Shown here one piece after another: positions 57,655 to 64,000 of a stretch of 64,000 nucleotides of DNA (within the stretch, counting starts at the first letter, position 1; the number at the start of each line of letters is the position of its first letter). The DNA is from an uncultured Granulosicoccaceae bacterium (lineage in GTDB: Bacteria; Pseudomonadota; Gammaproteobacteria; Granulosicoccales; Granulosicoccaceae): NCBI GenBank assembly GCA_937930305.1, contig CALGLE010000012.1, positions 1-64,000 on the forward strand. The letters run 5' to 3'. The notes beneath the pieces were generated by a model. It had not been told where the DNA came from, did not search any database, and saw nothing but the letters and a program-made list of their open reading frames with translations. The position numbers and the translations under genes are program-made.

Positions 57655-58551
57655 GTGAGCAAACCAAAGCCCGTGGTTAACACCACAAACAACACACTGG
57701 CCATCACTTGGGCGCTTATTGCGACAGCCTTGTTTGCCATTGCTGCGGTCATGGCCAAGGTGGGCGTTAAGCAATACCCCTTGCTTCAAATTCTATTTTT
57801 CAGGCAACTGGTTGTGTTGTTATCTGTTTTACCGGTTATTGCTTCCTCATTTCCAAGAAGTTTAGAAACAGCCCATCCGAAGATTCATGTGGTGCGCCTA
57901 GTGGGGTCTTTTATTGCGCTATCGTGCGGCATTTGGGCGGTGTCTGTACTGCCATTAACCACCGCAATTACGTTGGGATTTACATCGGTGTTTTTTATCG
58001 CCTTACTGGCGATGGTTTTTTTGAAAGAGGCCGTGAGTGTGAATCGTTTCGCCGCCATCCTCGTTGGGTTTATAGGGGTTGTGGTGGTTATGCGTCCAGG
58101 TGCTGATGATTTTGCAAGCTTCTATGCCTTCATTCCTATACTGGGTGCGCTTGGCGCTGCGGTGGCCATTGTGTCCGTAAGAAAATTATCCCAACAAGAA
58201 TCCACGGCAACCCTGTTGGCTTATCAAGCTGTATTTGTGGGTGTGCTAGCGGGTATACCTTTGTTGTGGTTATGGAAGGCACCCGATGTGTTTGGTGTTT
58301 TCTTTCTATTAGCCATGGGGGCAGCCGCCGCAGGTGGGCAATGGTTTGGTGTTAAGGCGTTGCGGTTGGGGGAGGCCAGCTTGGTAGGCAATATTCAATA
58401 TGTGCAACTGATTTATGCGGCCCTATTCGGTTTCGTGATTTTTGGCGAAGTGCCCACTTTGCACACATTAATCGGTGGCGCCATTATTATTGGTTCCTCA
58501 GTGTATTTGTTGCATCGCGAATCCTTGGCAAAGTCCATTAAACCTGTATAG
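57655..58551 (+). CDS. DMT family (EamA) transporter
   Basis: About ten TM helices, duplicated EamA architecture; GTG start at 57655 preferred. Confidence 0.85.
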   Translation: MSKPKPVVNTTNNTLAITWALIATALFAIAAVMAKVGVKQYPLLQILFFRQLVVLLSVLPVIASSFPRSLETAHPKIHVVRLVGSFIALSCGIWAVSVLPLTTAITLGFTSVFFIALLAMVFLKEAVSVNRFAAILVGFIGVVVVMRPGADDFASFYAFIPILGALGAAVAIVSVRKLSQQESTATLLAYQAVFVGVLAGIPLLWLWKAPDVFGVFFLLAMGAAAAGGQWFGVKALRLGEASLVGNIQYVQLIYAALFGFVIFGEVPTLHTLIGGAIIIGSSVYLLHRESLAKSIKPV

Positions 58552-58561
58552 GAAAAACCCT

Positions 58562-59413
58562 TTGAATATCGGCGTGATCGGATGTGGAAGCATGGGGGGC
58601 GGCATGGCACGGCAGTTGTTAGCGGCCGGTTATTCGTTGTGTTGTTTTGATCCTCGGGCTGAGGTTCTGCACGAACTCAGTGAGGCTGGTGCAGAACCTG
58701 CTGCGTCAGCAAACGAAGTGGCGAATGCTGCCCAAGTCATTATCCTATCGTTGCCAAAAGCGGTTTTTGTCGAAGCGGTTATGTCCGATATCGCGGCAGA
58801 CATTCAACCCGGCAGTATCGTATTAGATACCTCCACATCAGAACCTGCTACCTCTCAACGCATGGCAGCTTTGGGTGAGCAACGCGGATTCACTTTCGTG
58901 GATGGACCGGTCAGTGGCGGGCCGGCAGCGGCAAACGCTGGCACCATGACCATGCTACTCGGTGGCGATCGTGTCGCTATTGACACGATGAAGCCTGTGT
59001 TGGATGTGCTTACCGCCAAAACCGTGTTTGTGGGTGGATCGGGCGCAGGGCATGCGGCAAAGATTGCAAACAATATGCTGTGTGCCGCCAATTTGGTTCT
59101 GGTCGCAGAAGCGGTTCGTTTGGGTGAATCCTGCGGCGTTCAAGCGCAGGATTTACTGGAAGGGGTGAATGCAGGTTCTGGGCGCAGTGGGGTGAGTGAA
59201 GTGAACTTTCCTAAATGGGTGTTGAATGGCGCATTTGATTCCGGCTTCACCATGGAGCTTATGCGAAAAGATGTGGGCCTTGCTATAAAATTAGCGCAAG
59301 AATCGGGTGTTGAGTTAGCTGGATTTAAACCTATAGCAGATGTGTGGTTAACGGATTCTGAACATGTGCCAAACAGCGCTGACTTCAACGAAATCGTAAA
59401 ACCCAAACCTTAA
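58562..59413 (+). CDS. NAD(P)-dependent 3-hydroxyisobutyrate dehydrogenase-family beta-hydroxyacid dehydrogenase
   Basis: NIGVIGCGSMGGGMARQLLAAGYSL, FVDGPVSGGPAAANAGTMTMLLGG, GSGAGHAAKIANNML. TTG start after the DMT gene preferred. Confidence 0.9.
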   Translation: MNIGVIGCGSMGGGMARQLLAAGYSLCCFDPRAEVLHELSEAGAEPAASANEVANAAQVIILSLPKAVFVEAVMSDIAADIQPGSIVLDTSTSEPATSQRMAALGEQRGFTFVDGPVSGGPAAANAGTMTMLLGGDRVAIDTMKPVLDVLTAKTVFVGGSGAGHAAKIANNMLCAANLVLVAEAVRLGESCGVQAQDLLEGVNAGSGRSGVSEVNFPKWVLNGAFDSGFTMELMRKDVGLAIKLAQESGVELAGFKPIADVWLTDSEHVPNSADFNEIVKPKP

Positions 59414-59445
59414 AAATATCTAACAATAAAGTCCAATAGAAGGCC

Positions 59446-60960
59446 ATGGTTATGTCAGATCGTCAGAAGCGTTTGCAACACGCTATGGGTGCTGTGGGCT
59501 TGGGGGATTCACCGCAGAGCCTGGTTAACGGAAGTTTCGTGAATGGTGATGGTGATGTCATCACGTTGGTTGATCCCTACACAGAAGATACATTGTGCAC
59601 CTATCGTGATGCCGGCGCGTCTGTCTCTGGGCGTGCGTGTGATGCATCCCTCGCTGTGCAACCTCAATGGGCCAAAGCGTTCTCTGCCGCTGCTCGCGGG
59701 CAAGTGTTACAAGATATCTCACGAGCGGTGCTGGCACACGCCGAACCTTTATCAGTAATAGAAGCCATCGTTGCCGGTAAACCGATACGCGATTGTCGAA
59801 TTGAAGTGGCCAAAGTGGCGGAAATGTTCGCCTACTACGCGGGTTGGGCAGACAAGCTGCACGGCGAAGTCATTCCGGTTCCTTCGGGTCATTTAAACTA
59901 CACCTTGCGAGAACCCTTGGGTGTGGTGTTTCAAATCACACCGTGGAACGCACCCATTTTTACCGGCGGTTGGCAAATTGCACCTGCGATCGCTACTGGT
60001 AATGGGGTGGTGATTAAGCCCAGTGAATTGACCCCTATAACAACGGTTGCGTTAGTCGCATTGGCGGAAGCGCACGGTTTGCCCAAAGGCTTAGTAAATG
60101 TGCTGTGTGGTCTTGGCCCTACCGCTGGGCAAGCGGCCATTGAGCATCCCGCAGTGCGCAAAGTGATTTTTGTGGGTTCGCCGGAAACCGGTCGACGCGT
60201 GGCCACGGCCGCCGCAGCCAACTTAAAACCTTCCGTGCTTGAACTCGGTGGCAAGTCGGCCAATATTGTATTTGAAGATGCGAATTTAGAACACGCATGC
60301 TTAGGTGCACAGGCCGCCATATTTTCAGGAGCAGGCCAGAGTTGTGTGGCTGGTTCTCGGTTGCTGGTTCAACGCTCTGTACACAGCGATATGGTTGCCA
60401 TGTTGTCGGAAGGCATGAACAAAATACAACTGGGCGATCCGTTGGGCGAAGCCACAGAGGTTGGTCCGATCAGTAATGCACGTCAGTTTAAGCATGTGCA
60501 AGGCATGATTCAGACAGCCAAGAGTGAAGGTGCGACGGTTCTTACTCGCAGTGGGGCGAACGACAGCGGTTATTTCGTACCACCGACAGTGTTGAATGAA
60601 GTGTCCAATACATCCACGGCCGCACAAACTGAAATATTTGGCCCCGTGGTAGCCGCCATACCGTTTGACGATGAAGCGGAAGCGATACATCTAGCGAACG
60701 AGTCAAACTTTGGCTTGGCAGGCGCTGTATGGACTGCAGATGTTGGGCGTGCTCACCGGTTGGCAGAAGCGGTTAGGGCAGGCACCTTTTGGATAAACAG
60801 TTATAAAGCCATTCATGTGTCGTCCCCGTTTGGTGGTTCGTTGAATTCAGGCTTTGGGCGATCCAGCGGGCGTGATGCCTTAATGGAATACACGTCAGCA
60901 AAAAGTGTCTGGCTAGACAGTGCGCCCACGCCAATGATTGCTTTTGGCTACGTACCCTAA
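59446..60960 (+). CDS. Aldehyde dehydrogenase family protein
   Basis: PLGVVFQITPWNAPIFTGGWQIAPAIATGNGVVIKPSELTP, LELGGKSANIVFEDA, GQSCVAGSRLLV, EIFGPVVA. Confidence 0.93.
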   Translation: MVMSDRQKRLQHAMGAVGLGDSPQSLVNGSFVNGDGDVITLVDPYTEDTLCTYRDAGASVSGRACDASLAVQPQWAKAFSAAARGQVLQDISRAVLAHAEPLSVIEAIVAGKPIRDCRIEVAKVAEMFAYYAGWADKLHGEVIPVPSGHLNYTLREPLGVVFQITPWNAPIFTGGWQIAPAIATGNGVVIKPSELTPITTVALVALAEAHGLPKGLVNVLCGLGPTAGQAAIEHPAVRKVIFVGSPETGRRVATAAAANLKPSVLELGGKSANIVFEDANLEHACLGAQAAIFSGAGQSCVAGSRLLVQRSVHSDMVAMLSEGMNKIQLGDPLGEATEVGPISNARQFKHVQGMIQTAKSEGATVLTRSGANDSGYFVPPTVLNEVSNTSTAAQTEIFGPVVAAIPFDDEAEAIHLANESNFGLAGAVWTADVGRAHRLAEAVRAGTFWINSYKAIHVSSPFGGSLNSGFGRSSGRDALMEYTSAKSVWLDSAPTPMIAFGYVP

Positions 60961-60974
60961 GGGGAGACCCTATT

Positions 60975-61850
60975 TTGAATGCCTCATTCGGTATTGACCA
61001 TCCACTGCTGGCAACCCACGACATTCATACCCTGCGTGAATATCTTATCGCGCTTGGTTTTAACATGACCGCTGTTGGCAAACACCCGTGGGGTACCAGC
61101 ACCAGTCTTGCCATGTTTGACGGTTGTTTGTTAGAAATTATGGGCCTGTATGACAGCACATTGATTGATGAAGTACCCGCGGGCGAATTTCGATTTGGGC
61201 GGCATGTGTTTGAACACCTGCAGCTGCGCGAAGGCATCGCTTTGACCGCATTGCACAGTTTGAACTCAGAACAAGATGCCGAACACGCAGAAGACCAAGG
61301 CTTTCACATAGCTGGTCAACTTGAATTTGGTCGAGACGTGACTTTACCGGATGGGTCCACCGGTCGAACAAAAACCACACTGGCCTTGATGCCCGATAAA
61401 ACCTTCCCGCGATTGTCGTTCTTTTTATGCCAACAACATCGGCCCGAATTAATTTACGTACCGCAATGGTTGAAGCACCCCAACACAGTTCACGGAATTT
61501 GTGGAGTGAATGCGGTTGCGAAGGCTGTGCATCATGAGCAATTGCAACAGCGTTTTTCAAAGCTCTATGGAACCCATCAACTATTAGATGGAGGTTTCCA
61601 ATTTCAAACGGCCAATGGGGTGCTGAGGTTTTTTGAACCGGATGCGTTCGCAAGCACGGTTGGCGCTGTACCTGAAAAGATACTCCATGAAGCGCTACCG
61701 TGTATAGCTGGAATGGATTTTTTAACAGAAGATGTTGGGGAGTTTAGAAAATACCTTGAAACATCAGGAATGGCTTATCGGGAGCTTGCAGCAGGGTTTG
61801 CGTTAACAAATCCGGAAGTCACCGCTAACACCGTTTTTAGGTTCTTTTAA
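60975..61850 (+). CDS. VOC/glyoxalase-like domain protein
   Basis: FGIDHPLLATHDIHTLREYLIALGFNMTAVGKHPWGTSTSLAMFDGCLLEIMG: glyoxalase-like domain. Confidence 0.8.
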   Translation: MNASFGIDHPLLATHDIHTLREYLIALGFNMTAVGKHPWGTSTSLAMFDGCLLEIMGLYDSTLIDEVPAGEFRFGRHVFEHLQLREGIALTALHSLNSEQDAEHAEDQGFHIAGQLEFGRDVTLPDGSTGRTKTTLALMPDKTFPRLSFFLCQQHRPELIYVPQWLKHPNTVHGICGVNAVAKAVHHEQLQQRFSKLYGTHQLLDGGFQFQTANGVLRFFEPDAFASTVGAVPEKILHEALPCIAGMDFLTEDVGEFRKYLETSGMAYRELAAGFALTNPEVTANTVFRFF

Positions 61851-62162
61851 ATAAGACCCGCTTTGGACAATACAAAGCAAGCTAAACCTGGTGGTGATCA
61901 TGGATTTAAGCCTTGGAATGTGTTCACGTATACGTTGAGAGCTGAATGCCACACACCATGAACAAAGTTTCTAGAGCTGATTTCTAGGCGATTTTCAAAC
62001 AATATTTTCTAGAGCAACGATTAAGTTCCTGGTTAAATGTGCACGAATCCACATAAGTGAAACACCGCGTGAGTTTCTGAATGCAAATCACTGCAAATCG
62101 ATATTTCTAAAAAAAGACGAAGGCTATACTCGCCCAAGTTTTTTTGATGGAGTGTCAGTTCT

Positions 62163-64000
62163 GTGTTTTTATCCGAACGTATTTCAGCTGTCTTTCAGAC
62201 AGCTCCGAATGTTCACCATTGCTCAAAGGGCTTGGTGAAAATATTTGCACTTGGGATGGTCGCGTTATCCAGCCAATTCGCCCAAGCCGCAACCTTTAAT
62301 GTGTCGAATGAAGCTGAGCTGCGCAGTGCGCTGCTGGCAGCTGAATCTAATAATGAAAACGATACGATCGATTTAGGCGGCAATCTCATCACGCTAACCC
62401 AGGACCCTGTTTCCGGCGAAGGCGGTCAGTTGATTGTTGGGCCTGATGCCACCTCAAACGGTGTAAATGCATTAACTATTCAAAATGGAACTATTGAACG
62501 TGCAGCTAACAGTCCATCATTTCGCTTACTGTCGATAGTCAGAGGGCCTACTGCTGATACTGCCTCAAGCACTGTTTTTCTTGAAAATTTAGCCTTACGA
62601 AACGGCGAAGCAGATCTTAATGATACGGCAACTGTCAATGTTGAGCCGAGCGTGTCTATAGCGGCCATCGGTGGAGGCGCGGTTTACAGTAGCCGTACGC
62701 TATTGATACGTAACGTGACTTTTGAAAATAATACAGTCCTTGGCAATGGTCGCGGTGGTGCCGTGTACTCCTTGATTCAAGCTGATGTCAGCGGATCAAT
62801 ATTCCGGAATAATCAGGTACTCCCGTTGCCGAACGGACAAGGTAATGGTGGGGCGCTTTATGTTGCGAACGATTCAGTGGTCAATGACAGCGGCTTCTAC
62901 GAAAACGGTGCCACGAATGGCGGGGCGATATACGCAGCGCTGGGGTCAACACAAGCTATTTATCGAACTACATTCGAGGGCAACACTGCGACTGCTATTG
63001 GTGGTGCAGTTTGGTCGCGAACACGGCCTGAGGACAATTCCTTCGCGTCTGCCGAGATAGAAACATCGACGTTTGTGAACAACAGCGCTGGCACCGGTGG
63101 TGGTGCTATCTACTTCCAAACCCCCAGTGCTGTATCCATACTGAGCTCAACTATTTCGAACAATACTGCAGGTGGAGTGAATGGTGGCGGCTTGCGTTAC
63201 TTTCCTACTCAAGATGGCAGTGCTGTGAGCATTGTGAATACCATACTCAGTGAAAATGGTGGTGGTAACTGCAGTAATTCTAGCGGGGTTGGATTCTCAG
63301 GTGTTGCCAGTGGAAACATCACAACGGATGGTACCTGTGGCACGGATGGTTTCACTTTAGTGACAGACGCTAGTTCCATTTTTTCTGATGGTTTATCGAA
63401 TAATGGTTCGGATGACCTTCTTGATATTTCCGTATTAACTTTACCCATTGGTGAATTTAGTCCCGCTAGGGACGCGGCAGATCAATCTGCTTGCCTTTTT
63501 TCCGATCAGCGTCGGTTTAGTTCTCGAACAGATGATGGTGCCTGTGATATTGGTGCATTTGAACTCTACCCGCGAGATCTTGATACGGATCAAGACGGAG
63601 TTAATAATGAGTTAGATAATTGCCCCATGGATCCCAATCCAAATCAAGAAGACATGGATGGTGATGAGATTGGCGATGCCTGCGATTCGGTTGATAACTC
63701 GGATGATGACGGTGACGGCGTTCAGAACTTCGAAGACAACTGCCCGTTTGTTGCTAATCCTGGTCAAAGTGATGTGGACGGAAACAATATCGGTGATGCT
63801 TGTGACGATGCGGATGATGATGGTGTTTTGCAGCTGGACGACAACTGCCCCATTGATTTCAACCCCGGTCAGGTAGATTTTAATCTTGATGGTTTAGGCG
63901 ATGTTTGTAGTGATGTGGATGGGGATGAGCGCAATGATAGTTTGGACAATTGCCCAGTAGATCCGAACCCTAATCAAGAAAATAACGATGGTGATCTGTT
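62163..64000 (+). CDS. Secreted surface protein, right-handed beta-helix (choice-of-anchor Q-like) followed by thrombospondin type 3 Ca-binding repeats; truncated by window edge
   Basis: Frame stays open from a GTG at 62163 to the window end (absent from the ORF track, which requires a stop). Signal peptide, repeated GGAVYS...NNT..GNGGALY units, then DxDxDGVxNxxDNCPxxxNPxQxDxDGDxIGDACD repeats. Confidence 0.85.
   Translation, partial: MFLSERISAVFQTAPNVHHCSKGLVKIFALGMVALSSQFAQAATFNVSNEAELRSALLAAESNNENDTIDLGGNLITLTQDPVSGEGGQLIVGPDATSNGVNALTIQNGTIERAANSPSFRLLSIVRGPTADTASSTVFLENLALRNGEADLNDTATVNVEPSVSIAAIGGGAVYSSRTLLIRNVTFENNTVLGNGRGGAVYSLIQADVSGSIFRNNQVLPLPNGQGNGGALYVANDSVVNDSGFYENGATNGGAIYAALGSTQAIYRTTFEGNTATAIGGAVWSRTRPEDNSFASAEIETSTFVNNSAGTGGGAIYFQTPSAVSILSSTISNNTAGGVNGGGLRYFPTQDGSAVSIVNTILSENGGGNCSNSSGVGFSGVASGNITTDGTCGTDGFTLVTDASSIFSDGLSNNGSDDLLDISVLTLPIGEFSPARDAADQSACLFSDQRRFSSRTDDGACDIGAFELYPRDLDTDQDGVNNELDNCPMDPNPNQEDMDGDEIGDACDSVDNSDDDGDGVQNFEDNCPFVANPGQSDVDGNNIGDACDDADDDGVLQLDDNCPIDFNPGQVDFNLDGLGDVCSDVDGDERNDSLDNCPVDPNPNQENNDGDL

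Noticed and set aside
62147-62240. ATG at 62147 as the start of the right-edge surface protein
   Set aside because: It is in a different frame from the TSP3 repeats; the GTG at 62163 is in the correct open frame.

Overview
This 64 kb window looks like a gammaproteobacterial chromosome segment that is mostly core genome. Recognisable blocks are: prmA(end)-DUF3426-dusB-fis-purH; aroE/hemB/hemF/tsaC/topA/dprA/LysM; def-fmt-rsmB-DUF4390-ntrY-ntrX-trkA-trkH; glnE, kdkA, waaA, lpxL-like, tolC, pcm; and rhlB/trxA/rho. Accessory genes lie between them: a DUF4242 protein with a membrane wHTH-TPR regulator, an ArsR/AHSA1 pair, an ECF42-type sigma with a DGPF (YCII) protein, a GH43 enzyme, a DMT/HIBADH/ALDH/VOC cluster, and a large TSP3 Ca-binding surface protein cut by the right edge. 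I found no tRNA, rRNA, CRISPR, prophage or IS element. Best leads: (1) mutually exclusive RNA hairpins between the LysM gene and dprA that would hide the dprA SD and AUG; (2) an NtrX-like regulator whose AAA+ domain has lost its key sigma54/ATPase motifs; (3) a thioredoxin with TCSPC in place of WCGPC; (4) an MrtJ-like (JDVT-CTERM system) glutamic protease gene with no conventional start codon ahead of its conserved first helix; (5) a DGPF-ECF42 operon with a candidate cognate promoter; (6) in-frame internally deleted VOC and BenE genes; (7) a hexanucleotide repeat inside waaA; (8) a secreted protein with an apparent DUF4242 duplication. All family calls come from reading the sequence; no searches were run.
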